Positions 50,153 through 58,988 of a stretch of 64,000 bases of DNA are shown here, piece by piece. The DNA is from an uncultured Oscillospiraceae bacterium (GTDB lineage Bacteria; Bacillota; Clostridia; Oscillospirales; Ruminococcaceae). The stretch is taken from contig CAKSWY010000007.1 of assembly GCA_934513685.1 (NCBI GenBank), positions 29,325 through 93,324 of the forward strand, given 5' to 3'. The notes beneath the pieces were generated by a model. It was not told the DNA's origin. It saw only the letters and a list, made by a program, of their open reading frames with translations, and made no database searches. How positions within the stretch are numbered: the stretch's first letter is position 1; every line of letters begins with the position of its first letter. The position numbers and the translations under genes were made by a program.

Positions 50153-50217
50153 TGCACTGCACCGCGGCTTTTTTACGCAAAAAACCGCCATGGAACCCTT
50201 GTTCCATGGCGGTTTTT
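50153..50217. repeat. 65-bp direct repeat, right copy, abutting the tRNA-Thr 3' end
   Basis: Identical to 49331-49395. Its last base is the first base of the complement of the tRNA-Thr CCA end, so this copy acts as the tRNA terminator. Confidence 0.92.
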
Positions 50218-50292
50218 GGAGCCGGCAGACGGACTCGAACCCCCGACCTGCTGATTACAAATCAGCTGCACTACCAACTGTGCTATGCCGGC
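50217..50292 (-). tRNA. tRNA-Thr (anticodon TGT)
   Basis: Minus strand: acceptor GCCGGCA / TGCCGGC, D-loop AGTTGGTAG, anticodon loop TTTGTAA (TGT), T-loop GGTTCGAGTCC and encoded CCA; 76 nt. Confidence 0.96.
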
Positions 50293-50348
50293 ACAAACAG
50301 CGCCGCAGGCGGGCAAAACCAGCCGGCGCGCGCTGCGCTACGTAGAAT

Positions 50349-50378
50349 ATTTTAGCACACTCTTTTGCCGCTTGTCAA
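50349..50378 (-). promoter_or_regulatory. Promoter of tRNA-Thr
   Basis: Minus-strand TTGACA, 18-bp spacer, TAAAAT. The -35 overlaps the rsmA stop codon. Confidence 0.75.
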
Positions 50379-51229
50379 TCATTCAGGGCCTTTTGCAGGG
50401 CGCAGAAATCCTCCAGCGTCAGCTGCTCGGGCCGGGCCATGGGCGAGAGGCCTGCGGCCTCCAGCGCCTGCATCACGTGGGCCTTGGGGATGCCAAGCCC
50501 CGCCGAAACGGAATTCGCTGCCGTTTTGCGGCGCTGGCCGAAGGCCGCCCGCACCAGCTTGAAATAACCCTCCTCGTCCGGCGTTGCCACCGCGGGCTGG
50601 GGGCGCAGCACCAACTGGATGACCGCGCTGGTCACCTTCGGCGGCGGGAAGAAGCTGCCCGGCTGTACGGTGAACAGCAGGCGGGGCTGGGCGTAATAGG
50701 CCACGCCGTAGCTGATGGCCCCGGCGGCGCGGGTGCCCGGGGCGGCGCTGATCCGCTCAGCCGCCTCCTTCTGCACCATCACGGTGATGTGCTCCACCGG
50801 CAGACGCTCTTCCAGCAGGCGCATCACGATGGGGCTGGTGATGTAATAGGGCAGGTTGGCGCACACGGCCACCTTCAGGCCCGCAAACTCCTCGGCGATC
50901 AGCTTCGTCAGGTCCACCTTCAGCACGTCCCCCATCACGATCTTCACGTTGGGGCAGTCGGCCAGGGTCTCGGCCAGCAACGGCGGCAGACGCTCGTCCA
51001 CCTCCACAGCCACCACCTTGGCGGCCCGGGCGGCCAGCTCCTTGGTCAGCACGCCGATGCCGGGGCCGATCTCCAGCACGCCGAAGCTCTCGTCAATGCC
51101 GGCGGCCTCCACCATGCGGGGGCAGATGCCGGGGTTTACGATAAAATTCTGCCCGAAGCCCTTGGAGAGGGCAAAGTCATACCGGGCGCACAGATCGCGA
51201 ATCACCTTCACGTCGGTCAGGTTGGGCAT
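50375..51229 (-). CDS. rsmA: 16S rRNA (adenine(1518)-N(6)/adenine(1519)-N(6))-dimethyltransferase
   Basis: 284 residues: KGFGQNFIVNPGI at the start, SAM motif I VLEIGPGIGVLTKELA, acidic motif VEVDERL, and the catalytic NLPYYITSPIV, then SFFPPPKVTSAVIQL. KsgA family dimethylates two adenosines in helix 45 of 16S rRNA during small-subunit assembly. ATG 51229 has GAGGA upstream; the frame is open further but without homology. It is 143 nt after ctpA and may be read from the same transcript. Confidence 0.97.
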   Translation of the reverse strand: MPNLTDVKVIRDLCARYDFALSKGFGQNFIVNPGICPRMVEAAGIDESFGVLEIGPGIGVLTKELAARAAKVVAVEVDERLPPLLAETLADCPNVKIVMGDVLKVDLTKLIAEEFAGLKVAVCANLPYYITSPIVMRLLEERLPVEHITVMVQKEAAERISAAPGTRAAGAISYGVAYYAQPRLLFTVQPGSFFPPPKVTSAVIQLVLRPQPAVATPDEEGYFKLVRAAFGQRRKTAANSVSAGLGIPKAHVMQALEAAGLSPMARPEQLTLEDFCALQKALND

Positions 51230-51371
51230 GGGGGGTCCTCCTCTCGGCCGCAGCCGCTTGTCTGGTTGGGCGCTGCCGCCTTTCAAAACGCGGCATTGCC
51301 AAAAACTTCCCCGAGGCGCGCCGCGGGGAAGCATGGATGTTCAATATTGGGGCCTTGGGGCGCGGAGCCGG

Positions 51372-52694
51372 TCAGCCCTCGCTGGAAGCCTCGGAGGAAG
51401 CCGCATCGCTGCCGGCATCCTCGGTGCCCTCGGTGTTCTCGGTGGTGTTCACGTCTTGATCGGAGGCGTCGCCCTCCTCGTCGGTGCCGCCGTTGCCCAG
51501 CGCCTGGGCCAGCACCTCCTGGCAGCGGGCCACCTGGGGGTCAATGTCCGGGGTCAGGTCATAGAAGCTCTGCTCCTGCTCGCTGGTCAGGGTGGACTCC
51601 ACGTCCGGGGCCACGCCCACGCCGTCAAAGCTCTCGCCCTTCGCGGTGAGCATCTTGGCCACGGTGATCACCACGGCGCTGCCGTCGTCCAGCTGGTAGG
51701 GGTCTGCCTGAATGGTGCCCTTGCCGGCGGTGGTCACGCCCACGATTTTGCCCTTGCCGAAGTCCCGGATGGAGCTGGCAAACAGCTCGGCGCAGTAGGA
51801 GCTGCCGCTGTTCACCAGCACGGTCATGGGCAGGTCCACTTCGTCGGAATTGCTGGTGCCCAGCACCTCGGTGGAACCGTCCTTATACAGGGCGCTCACC
51901 ACATCGCCCTCGCCGCACAGCAGCGAAATGCTTGCCACCGCTGCATCCAGGCTGCCGCCGCTGGTGTTGCGCACATCAAAGATCAGGCCGGTGGCCCCGC
52001 TGCTGGTCAGCTGATGGATGGCGTAATCCAGCTGGGAGGCGGTGTTGTTGTTGAAGGCGGAAATCTTCACATAGCCGCTGTTGTCCGCCAGCAGCTGATA
52101 TTCCACACTGGGAATGGTGTACCGGCTGCGGGTCAGGGTGATCTCCTGCTCCTCGCTGGCGGGGTTCAGGTAGGTCACCGTCACGGTGGTGCCGGTCTCG
52201 CCCCGCAGGCGGCTGGTCACGTTGTCGCGGGTCAGGCCCTTGACGTCCGTGCTGTCAATGGCGGTGATGTAGCCGCCCTTTTCCAGCCCGGCCTCGGCGG
52301 CGGGGGAATCTTCGTACACCCGGATGATGCGGGCCGCGCCGGAGGCGTCCTTCACCACATCCACGCCGATGCCCATCAGCTTGCCGTCGGCAATGTCCTG
52401 CAGCTCCGCATAGGCGTTGGCCGTGTAGTAAACGGCGGCCCGGTCACCGGTGCCCAGCATATAGCCGGAGGCAATGGTGTCGTTCAGGGTGTCGTCGTTG
52501 ATCTCGTAATAGGCGTTGTCGCGCACATACTTGTCGATCTCCGCCAGCTTGGAGTACATATTCTCCTTTTCCTTAACGCTGCTGACGGTGTTGTTGAAGT
52601 GCTGGCCTGCCAGCACCATCGTCACCGAGAAGGTCACGGTCATGGCGATGATGGCAATGGTGATGGCGAGGCTGATGGAAATTTTCTTATTCAT
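51372..52694 (-). CDS. S41 family C-terminal processing peptidase, membrane-anchored
   Basis: 440 residues. N-terminal membrane helix (about 7-29), a PDZ domain (about 95-180, GIGVDVVKDAS..IRVYEDSPAAEAGLEKG), and an S41 catalytic domain with LVNSGSSYCAELFASS (Ser near residue 299) and TTAGKGTIQ (Lys325), the Ser-Lys dyad. The last ~45 residues are a low-complexity acidic Ser/Thr/Glu/Asp tail. ATG 52694 follows AAGGAG. It is the last clear member of the ftsE-ftsX-envC operon, where such peptidases may process wall or division proteins. Confidence 0.93.
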   Translation of the reverse strand: MNKKISISLAITIAIIAMTVTFSVTMVLAGQHFNNTVSSVKEKENMYSKLAEIDKYVRDNAYYEINDDTLNDTIASGYMLGTGDRAAVYYTANAYAELQDIADGKLMGIGVDVVKDASGAARIIRVYEDSPAAEAGLEKGGYITAIDSTDVKGLTRDNVTSRLRGETGTTVTVTYLNPASEEQEITLTRSRYTIPSVEYQLLADNSGYVKISAFNNNTASQLDYAIHQLTSSGATGLIFDVRNTSGGSLDAAVASISLLCGEGDVVSALYKDGSTEVLGTSNSDEVDLPMTVLVNSGSSYCAELFASSIRDFGKGKIVGVTTAGKGTIQADPYQLDDGSAVVITVAKMLTAKGESFDGVGVAPDVESTLTSEQEQSFYDLTPDIDPQVARCQEVLAQALGNGGTDEEGDASDQDVNTTENTEGTEDAGSDAASSEASSEG

Positions 52695-52826
52695 GGGGTC
52701 ACTCCTTCCGGACGGCCGTTTTTTTGCAGCCTTCCGGCCTTTGGTCAGATTTCCGGCCCGCGCGGGCCATGGCAATGTGCGCCCGGCCCCGTCACGGCAG
52801 GGCCGGGCGCACTGAGAAACGGTTGT

Positions 52827-52934
52827 TCAGAACAGGTACGCCAGCTGATACACCAGCGCGCCCAGGGTGCTCAGCAGCATCAGCGCCGCCAGAATCAGGC
52901 ACACGGCCCGCACCCACTGTTTGGTATTTTTCAT
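52827..52934 (-). CDS. Small single-pass membrane protein
   Basis: A 35-residue protein starting MKNTKQWVRAV and ending VYQLAYLF, with one membrane helix. AGGAGG is 5 nt before the ATG. It lies between the envC-like and ctpA-like genes in the same direction, so it belongs to the operon. Not recognised; a small regulator or stabiliser of the division/peptidase complex is one possibility. Confidence 0.72.
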   Translation of the reverse strand: MKNTKQWVRAVCLILAALMLLSTLGALVYQLAYLF

Positions 52935-52983
52935 AACGCCTCCTGCCGCACATCGGGCCGAACCCGCTGCGCCAAGCCGCCGC

Positions 52984-54159
52984 TCAGCCGGCGGTGAAAT
53001 AGTTGAAGGGGTTGGTGGGGGTGCCGTTCACGCGCACCTCCAGATGCAGGTGGTTGCCGGTGGACTGGCCGGTGCTGCCCACATAGCCGATGACCTGGCC
53101 GGCCGTTACGACCTGGCCCTCGCTCACCGCCATGCTGCTCATGTGCGCATACAGCGTGGCGTACCCGTTGCCGTGGTAGATCATCACATAGTTGCCGTAG
53201 CTGGAGCTGAGCCGCGCCACGGTGACGGTGCCGCCGGCAGCCGCCAGAATGGCCGGCGAAGCGCCGCGGGTGGTCACGTCAATGCCCTTATGGCCGGCCT
53301 TGATCAGGCCGTTGATGTTCTGGGTCTCACCGAAATAGGTGGTGATGGTGCTGTACCCGGGCAGCGGCCAGATGAACATATCGCTGGTGAAGTCGCTGCT
53401 GCCGCCCTGGTTCTGCTGGGCCTTCTGGGCCTGCTGGCGCACAAAGGCTTCCCACTCGGCCTCGGCCCGGTCGTACTCGGCCTGGGCCATGCTCACCACT
53501 TCCTGCTGGGCCTTAGCGTCCGCCTCGGCCTTGGTGATGGTGGCATCGGTGGCCCGAATGTTGGCCGCCAGCTGGCCGGACTTGGTTTCCAGCTGGGCCT
53601 TGCGGCTTTCCAGCTCTTCCTTGGCGGCCTCCAGCTCGGCCTTTTCCTCGTTCAGGGTTTCGCGCTGGGCCTTCATCTCATCCAGCACCTGGGTGTTCCA
53701 CTCGCTGACCTCCTGCATGGTGTTGGAGAAGGTCAACAGCTCATACAGGTTGTCGCAGCTGGCCAGCATGGCCACCGCGCCGGTGTCGTGCATCATCTGC
53801 ATGGCGCCCATCTGCTGCTTGAACTCATCCCAGCGGCTGTCGATTTCCGCCTGCTTCTGGGCGATCTCATTCTCTTTGTTGCCCACGGCCTCTTCGGCGT
53901 CGGTGATGGTCTCCAGCAGGGCCGCCAGCTGCTCCTTCAGCAGAGCCGACTGGTTCTGCAGCTTGGTTTTGGTGGTCTCGGCGTTTTTCTTGTCCTTCTG
54001 CAGTTTTTCCAGCGAGGCCTTTTCCTGCTTCAGGGCAGCCTCCAGACGGTCCACCTTTTCCTTGGCGGTTTCCGCATAGACGGTGGTGCCGGTCATGCAG
54101 CCGGCCAGCATCAGGGCCGCAAGCCCCGTGCACAGGGTCCTCTTCATACGGCGGTTCAT
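52984..54159 (-). CDS. EnvC-like murein hydrolase activator (coiled coil + M23)
   Basis: 391 residues. Signal sequence with a lipobox-like LAGC (Cys21), two long coiled coils (about 32-115 and 155-240), and a C-terminal LytM/M23 domain with HKGIDVTTRG and HLHLEVRVNG. In FtsEX systems a periplasmic coiled-coil protein of this shape is controlled by FtsX and either activates amidases or cuts wall itself; both M23 histidine motifs are intact here, so direct endopeptidase activity is possible. ATG 54159 follows GGAGG, 2 nt after the ftsX stop. Confidence 0.92.
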   Translation of the reverse strand: MNRRMKRTLCTGLAALMLAGCMTGTTVYAETAKEKVDRLEAALKQEKASLEKLQKDKKNAETTKTKLQNQSALLKEQLAALLETITDAEEAVGNKENEIAQKQAEIDSRWDEFKQQMGAMQMMHDTGAVAMLASCDNLYELLTFSNTMQEVSEWNTQVLDEMKAQRETLNEEKAELEAAKEELESRKAQLETKSGQLAANIRATDATITKAEADAKAQQEVVSMAQAEYDRAEAEWEAFVRQQAQKAQQNQGGSSDFTSDMFIWPLPGYSTITTYFGETQNINGLIKAGHKGIDVTTRGASPAILAAAGGTVTVARLSSSYGNYVMIYHGNGYATLYAHMSSMAVSEGQVVTAGQVIGYVGSTGQSTGNHLHLEVRVNGTPTNPFNYFTAG

Positions 54160-54161
54160 CC

Positions 54162-55067
54162 TTACACCTCCAGATATTTACGGATCGACGTGGCAGTGCC
54201 GATGCTGCCGATGATCACGCCGAAAATCAGGAACGCGCCCAGCACAATGGGCCACACCTGGCCCACGCTCAGCAGGCAGCTGCCCAGAATGGGGCCCCAG
54301 AAGCCGCTCATGGCCCCAACTTTGTTCACCACCAGGGCATAGGCACCGATCACCAGCCCCGCCGCCAGCAGTCCGCTGATGAGGCCCACGCTGGTGCCCT
54401 CCACAAAGAAGGGCCAACGGATGAAGCCGTTGGTGGCGCCCACGTACTTCATGATGTTGATCTCCTTGCGGCGGGCAAACACCGTCAGCCGGATGGTGTT
54501 GGAAATGACCACCACGCTGACCAGCGCCAGCACGGCCACCAGCGCCCAGCCCGCATAGGTAACCGCCCGCTGAATGGTGAGGAACACGCTGGACAGCTGG
54601 GTGGGGGCGGAAACGCTGTACACCCCGTCGATCTGCTCCAATTGGGCGATCATCTCGTCCATCCGGTTCAGATCTTCCAGCACCACCCGGTAGTTGGCGT
54701 GGAAGGGGTTGTCCTCTTCAAAATCGTTGAACAGATCGGCGTACTCGCTCATGTAGCCCTTGTAGGTTTCCAGAACCTCTTCCTGAGACACATAGGTCAC
54801 CGCGGCCAGGCCGGGCATACTGCGCAGGGTCTGGTCCACCGAGGCTAGCTGTTCGTCGCTGAGGCCCTGATCCAGATAAACCACGGTCTCGTTCTGGTCC
54901 CCCAGATACTCCACCAGGCTGTTCACGTTGGCGCTGAACAGACCCGCAATGCCGGTCAGCAGCAGGCAGGCGGTCAGCACGCCGATGCTGGCAAGGCTCA
55001 TCAGCCGGTTGGCCCGCAGATTGTGCAGGCCCTGTTTGGTCAGATATCGAAAGCTGGACCATTTCAT
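54162..55067 (-). CDS. ftsX: Cell division protein FtsX (permease-like)
   Basis: 301 residues: RYLTKQGLHNLRANRLMSLASIGVLTACLLL-type N-terminus with first membrane helix (about 22-44), an extracytoplasmic domain (about 45-170), then three further helices (about 175-198, 225-250, 272-292) with FARRKEINIMKYVGATNGFIRWPF, the FtsX coupling motif. With FtsE it forms an ABC-like machine at the septum. Overlaps ftsE by 4 nt. Confidence 0.96.
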   Translation of the reverse strand: MKWSSFRYLTKQGLHNLRANRLMSLASIGVLTACLLLTGIAGLFSANVNSLVEYLGDQNETVVYLDQGLSDEQLASVDQTLRSMPGLAAVTYVSQEEVLETYKGYMSEYADLFNDFEEDNPFHANYRVVLEDLNRMDEMIAQLEQIDGVYSVSAPTQLSSVFLTIQRAVTYAGWALVAVLALVSVVVISNTIRLTVFARRKEINIMKYVGATNGFIRWPFFVEGTSVGLISGLLAAGLVIGAYALVVNKVGAMSGFWGPILGSCLLSVGQVWPIVLGAFLIFGVIIGSIGTATSIRKYLEV

Positions 55068-55765
55068 TGGGCAGCCACCTCCTCGTCATCCTCCATGGGG
55101 GCGGGGGCGGTATCGCTTGCCACAACGCCATGGTCCAGGGTGATGATGCGCTTGCCGAAGCGCTTGGCCAGGGCCACCTCGTGGGTAACCACCACCACGG
55201 TGATGCCCACGCTGTTGATGGCCTTCAGCAGCTCCATCATCTCCACGCTCAGCTTGGGGTCAATGTTGCCGGTGGGCTCGTCCGCAATGATGAGCTGCGG
55301 GCTATGTACCAGCGCACGGGCCAGAGCAACGCGCTGCTGCTCGCCGCCCGAGATCTCATCCGGCAGCCGGTCGGCCTTGTCGGCCAGGCCCACCAGCCCC
55401 AGAACATAGGGCACCCGCTTTTTGATCTTGTCCTCCGCGATGTTGGTTACGCGCATGGCGAAGGCCACGTTTTCATACACGCTCATGGTGGGAATCAGGC
55501 GAAAATCCTGAAACACCACGCCCATGCGGCGGCGCAGGTAGGGCACCTTGCGTTTTTTCATGGTGGAAAGGTCCAGCCCATCCACCAGCACCCGGCCGCT
55601 GGTGACCTGCTCTTCCCGCAGGATCAGCTTGATAAAGGTGGATTTGCCCGCGCCGGAGTGGCCCAGCACAAACACAAAGTCTCCCTTGCGGATGCGCAGG
55701 TTCACATGCTTCAGCGCATGGTTGCCGCCCTTATAATCTTTGGTGACATCCTCGAATACGATCAT
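55064..55765 (-). CDS. ftsE: Cell division ATP-binding protein FtsE
   Basis: 233 residues: Walker A LGHSGAGKSTFIKL, Q-loop FQDFRLIPTMSVYENV, signature ISGGEQQRVALARAL, Walker B LIIADEPTGNID and the H-loop VVVVTHE. It powers FtsX in controlling wall hydrolysis at division. First gene of the ftsE-ftsX-envC-small protein-ctpA operon. Confidence 0.97.
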   Translation of the reverse strand: MIVFEDVTKDYKGGNHALKHVNLRIRKGDFVFVLGHSGAGKSTFIKLILREEQVTSGRVLVDGLDLSTMKKRKVPYLRRRMGVVFQDFRLIPTMSVYENVAFAMRVTNIAEDKIKKRVPYVLGLVGLADKADRLPDEISGGEQQRVALARALVHSPQLIIADEPTGNIDPKLSVEMMELLKAINSVGITVVVVTHEVALAKRFGKRIITLDHGVVASDTAPAPMEDDEEVAAQ

Positions 55766-55883
55766 AGGTTCCAGTCTCCCTCCTTCAGGCCGCCGCGTTT
55801 CAGGGCCGCAAAGGATCGGTGCGTCCGTCTTTGCCGCTTCGGCAAAGGCAGCCGCATTGTTTTACATCTTGTCTAATATTGAA

Positions 55884-55913
55884 ATTGTACCCTGCACGCC
55901 CAGGGCCTGTCAA
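55884..55913 (-). promoter_or_regulatory. Promoter of the ftsEX operon
   Basis: Minus-strand TTGACA, 18-bp spacer, TACAAT, about 110 nt upstream of ftsE. Confidence 0.75.
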
Positions 55914-55961
55914 GGGTGCAGCCGCAGCGGGCGGGCCGGTTCGGCGCACCGGAGGGCAAAA

Positions 55962-57047
55962 TCAATACTTTGCCGGATTGGAGGACAGGTACTTCTTGAC
56001 CATCAGCGCCACCTTGAACACGATGGCGTCGTCAAACTCCCGCAGGTCCAGGCCGGTGAGCTTCTTGATCTTTTCCAGACGGTACACCAGCGTGTTCCGG
56101 TGCACGAACAGGCCGCGGCTGGTCTCGGAAACGTTCAGGTTGTTCTCAAAGAAGCGCTGAATGGTGAACAGCGTCTCCTGATCCAGGCTTTCGATGCTGC
56201 CCTGCTTGAACACTTCCTTCAGGAAGGTCTCGCACAGGGTGGTAGGCAGCTGGTAAATCAGGCGGGCAATGCCCAGATTGTCGTAGCTGACGATGGTCTG
56301 CTCGGTGTCGAACACCTTGCCCACTTCCAGCGCCACCTGGGCCTCCTTGAAGCTGGAGGCCAGGTCCTTCAGGTTGGCAATGGGGGTACCGATGCCCAGC
56401 ACCGCCTTGATGTAGTGCTCACCGGCCAGGGTATCCACAATGCTGGTGGCCAGCTTCTCAATGTCCTTGCGGTCAATGCCGTGGCGGATTTCCTTCACCA
56501 GCACGGTGTCGGTTTCGCTGATGTTGAACACAAAGTCCTTGGTCTTGTCGGGGAACAGGCCGCTCACCACATCGTAGGCGGAAATGTCGTTGCCGGAGGT
56601 GACGCGGATCAGCAGCACCACGCGGGATACATCGGCTGTAAAGTGCAGCTCCCGCGCTTTGGCGTAGATGTCGCCGGGCAGAATGTTGTCCAGCACCACA
56701 TTCTTAATGAAGTTGGTGCGGTCAAACTTTTCGTCGTGATACTGCTTGATGCTCTGCAGGCTGACGGCCAGCATCCCCGCAAACTGGCCAGCCTCTTCGT
56801 CAGTACCTTCCACAAACGCGGCATAGTCGTTGTGTTTGGTGGTGCTGAACTGGCGGTAGGTATAGCCGTCCCGCACAAAGCTGTCGCCCGCCACCAGACG
56901 GTCGGCGGCAAAGCCCTCCCGCACCTCGCCGATGCAGTTCAGCTCGGTGCAGGCAATGACGGTGCCGGTCTCATCCACCACACCCAGGGTACGCCCCACC
57001 GCTTCTTTCATCTGGAAGATAACGCCCTGAAACACTCTGTTTGCCAT
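55962..57047 (-). CDS. PucR-type transcriptional regulator
   Basis: 361 residues. A C-terminal PucR HTH_30 domain is clear: FFENNLNVSETSRGLFVHRNTLVYRLEKIKKLTGLDLR (core SETSRGLFVHRNTLVYRL). The middle (about 140-260) has a GGDEF-like linker domain (CdaR GGDEF-like) and the N-terminus is a sensory region with AVGRTLGVVDETGTVIACTEL, resembling the CdaR sugar-diacid recognition type. ATG 57047 follows AAAAGGGG. It is transcribed alone, with no obvious catabolic target next to it. Confidence 0.88.
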   Translation of the reverse strand: MANRVFQGVIFQMKEAVGRTLGVVDETGTVIACTELNCIGEVREGFAADRLVAGDSFVRDGYTYRQFSTTKHNDYAAFVEGTDEEAGQFAGMLAVSLQSIKQYHDEKFDRTNFIKNVVLDNILPGDIYAKARELHFTADVSRVVLLIRVTSGNDISAYDVVSGLFPDKTKDFVFNISETDTVLVKEIRHGIDRKDIEKLATSIVDTLAGEHYIKAVLGIGTPIANLKDLASSFKEAQVALEVGKVFDTEQTIVSYDNLGIARLIYQLPTTLCETFLKEVFKQGSIESLDQETLFTIQRFFENNLNVSETSRGLFVHRNTLVYRLEKIKKLTGLDLREFDDAIVFKVALMVKKYLSSNPAKY

Positions 57048-57591
57048 AACATGTTTCCCCTTTTCCGCATTGGTCAACGACGCCGTGGCACACAGGACGC
57101 AGCGGCGCACAACGCCCCTTTCCCAACCGCAGGCGCACCATGGCTGAGAGGAACTTCGCGCGCTGACCTTCCGATTTCTGTGACGGGGTCGTACTTTTCC
57201 GTTTTGCAAACGGCCCGTTTGTGATTATTGAACAATTTCAAACGGATCATGTGTATATTTTACACAATAGAATTTACTTTTGCAACAGATTTCAACGAAA
57301 AAAATGAGCCTTTATTGTGTAAATTGGGAGAGTGTGGTAAAAACAAACGGTATTGTGCGTCATCCTTCTTTAGAATAATAAGAAAATGTGACGAAAATTT
57401 CAAAATTTTTTGAAATTCAGGCCGTTTCATTTATCCAATTGTATATTTCTCACAGCAGCGCGCCAAAGCCTTTGTGCACTTTTCGTCAAATGGCCGGTCT
57501 TTGGGGCTGTTTCGGGCAGGGTGGCCAAGCCGAAAGCGCAGTGCTATAATGAAAGCGGTTTCGCCCCACCCATTCAAACCGGAGGTTTTTC
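57048..57591. other. AT-rich divergent intergenic region
   Basis: About 540 bp, far more AT-rich than its surroundings. It contains a leftward promoter for the PucR gene at 57257-57285 (TTGCAA, 17 bp, TAAAAT) with a leader of about 200 nt, and a rightward promoter for the HAD gene at 57522-57550 (TGGCCA, 17 bp, TATAAT). No gene was seen. Confidence 0.6.
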
Positions 57592-58407
57592 ATGCCCAAG
57601 CTGATCTTTCTGGACATTGACGGCACGCTGCTTCTGCCCGGCCACCCCATGAGCCAGCGGGTGGCGCAGGCCCTGCGCCGTGCAAAGCAAAACAGCCACA
57701 AACTGTTTTTGTGCACCGGCCGCAGCCGGGTGATGCTGCCCGCCGAGCTGACGGCCTTCGGGTTTGACGGCATCGTGTGCAGCGCCGGCGGTTATGTGAC
57801 CCTGGGCGACCGGGTGATTCTGGACCAGCCCATCCCCGCGCCCATCGTGCGCACCGCCCTGGACGCCATGACCGGCCTGTACCGCAATCTGGAATGCCAG
57901 GAGATCACCTACGGCGACCCGCTGGACCCCGCCGAACTGGAAGGCCCCACCGCCAACAGCGAGCTGGCCCGGATGCGGGAAGTGCTGTCCGGCCTGTATG
58001 ACATCCGGCCCATCGACGAGTACGACGGCCGCCCGGTTTACAAGCTGAGTTTTATGGGTCCCAACGCCGCCGCGCTGGAAGGCCCCCGCAAGGCGCTGGC
58101 CCCCTGGTTCCGCTTTGTGGTGCAGGATGTGTTCGGCGACACCACCACGGTGAACGGCGACGTGATGTACACCGCCGTGAACAAGGGCCAGGCGGTGCGG
58201 GCCGTGTGCCAGGCTCTTGGCGTGCCCCTGAGCGACACCATCGGCGTGGGCGACAGTATGAACGACCTGGAGCTGATCCAGACGGCGGCCCTGGGCGTGG
58301 CCATGGGTGGCGGCAGCCCCGAGCTGGCCCGCCAGGCCGACCGCACCTGCCCCTCGGTGGAGGAGGATGGCGTGGCCCAGCTGCTGGAAGAGCTGGGGCT
58401 TGCATAA
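57592..58407 (+). CDS. Cof-type HAD-IIB family hydrolase
   Basis: 271 residues: motif I FLDIDGTLL (nucleophile Asp8, Asp10), motif II FLCTGRS, motif III lysine in AVNKGQAVRAV and motif IV TIGVGDSMNDLELI. Cap type IIB. These are cytoplasmic phosphatases of sugar phosphates, flavin precursors or phosphorylated nucleosides. ATG 57592 follows CCGGAGG. It begins a four-gene group with Nudix, pentapeptide-repeat and DUF1643 proteins. Confidence 0.93.
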   Translation: MPKLIFLDIDGTLLLPGHPMSQRVAQALRRAKQNSHKLFLCTGRSRVMLPAELTAFGFDGIVCSAGGYVTLGDRVILDQPIPAPIVRTALDAMTGLYRNLECQEITYGDPLDPAELEGPTANSELARMREVLSGLYDIRPIDEYDGRPVYKLSFMGPNAAALEGPRKALAPWFRFVVQDVFGDTTTVNGDVMYTAVNKGQAVRAVCQALGVPLSDTIGVGDSMNDLELIQTAALGVAMGGGSPELARQADRTCPSVEEDGVAQLLEELGLA

Positions 58408-58427
58408 CGCAGAAACGGGGGTGCAGC

Positions 58428-58988
58428 ATGGACGAATGGCTGGACATTTATGACGAACGCCAGCGCCCCACCGGCCGCCTGCGCCGCCGGGGCGACCCCA
58501 TTGAGCCGGGTGAGCGCTATCTGGTGGTGACCGTGTTTGTGCGGGACAGCTGCGGCCGCTTTCTCACCACCCGCCGCAGCCCCCAGAAGGACTACTATCC
58601 CGGCTGCTGGGAGGTGACCGGCGGCACCGCTCAGGCCGGGGAGGACGGGCTGGCCGCCGCCGTGCGGGAGCTGGCCGAGGAGACCGGCCTTGCCCCCGGC
58701 CCCGCCGCCTTTCAGTATCTGGGGCGGCTGGAGCACCCCACCGACGGCCAGGGCGGCATTTTTATTCTGGACCACTTTCTGGTGCAGCTGACATCGGCCG
58801 CACCAGCCATCCGGATGCAGCCGGAGGAGGTGGCGGACTGGCGCTGGCGCACCCCGGACGAGGTGGAGCAGCTGTGCCGCGCCACCCCCATGGAGCCGCT
58901 GACCCCCTTTGGCTGGCAGGCGTTCCGGGCAGTTCTGCACCCCGTGCCGGCCGCCCCTTCCGAACCGATAAGGAGAACCTATGGCTGA
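58428..58988 (+). CDS. Nudix hydrolase
   Basis: 186 residues. The Nudix box spans residues 65-88 (GGTAQAGEDG..VRELAEETGL) with all Gly, Arg and Glu positions conserved; WLDIYDERQRPTG at the N-terminus is like the IDI/YfcD-type Nudix enzymes that act on NDP-sugars or isoprenoid-like substrates. The ATG has GGGGG 6 nt upstream and its 3' end overlaps the pentapeptide-repeat gene by 8 nt. Confidence 0.93.
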   Translation: MDEWLDIYDERQRPTGRLRRRGDPIEPGERYLVVTVFVRDSCGRFLTTRRSPQKDYYPGCWEVTGGTAQAGEDGLAAAVRELAEETGLAPGPAAFQYLGRLEHPTDGQGGIFILDHFLVQLTSAAPAIRMQPEEVADWRWRTPDEVEQLCRATPMEPLTPFGWQAFRAVLHPVPAAPSEPIRRTYG

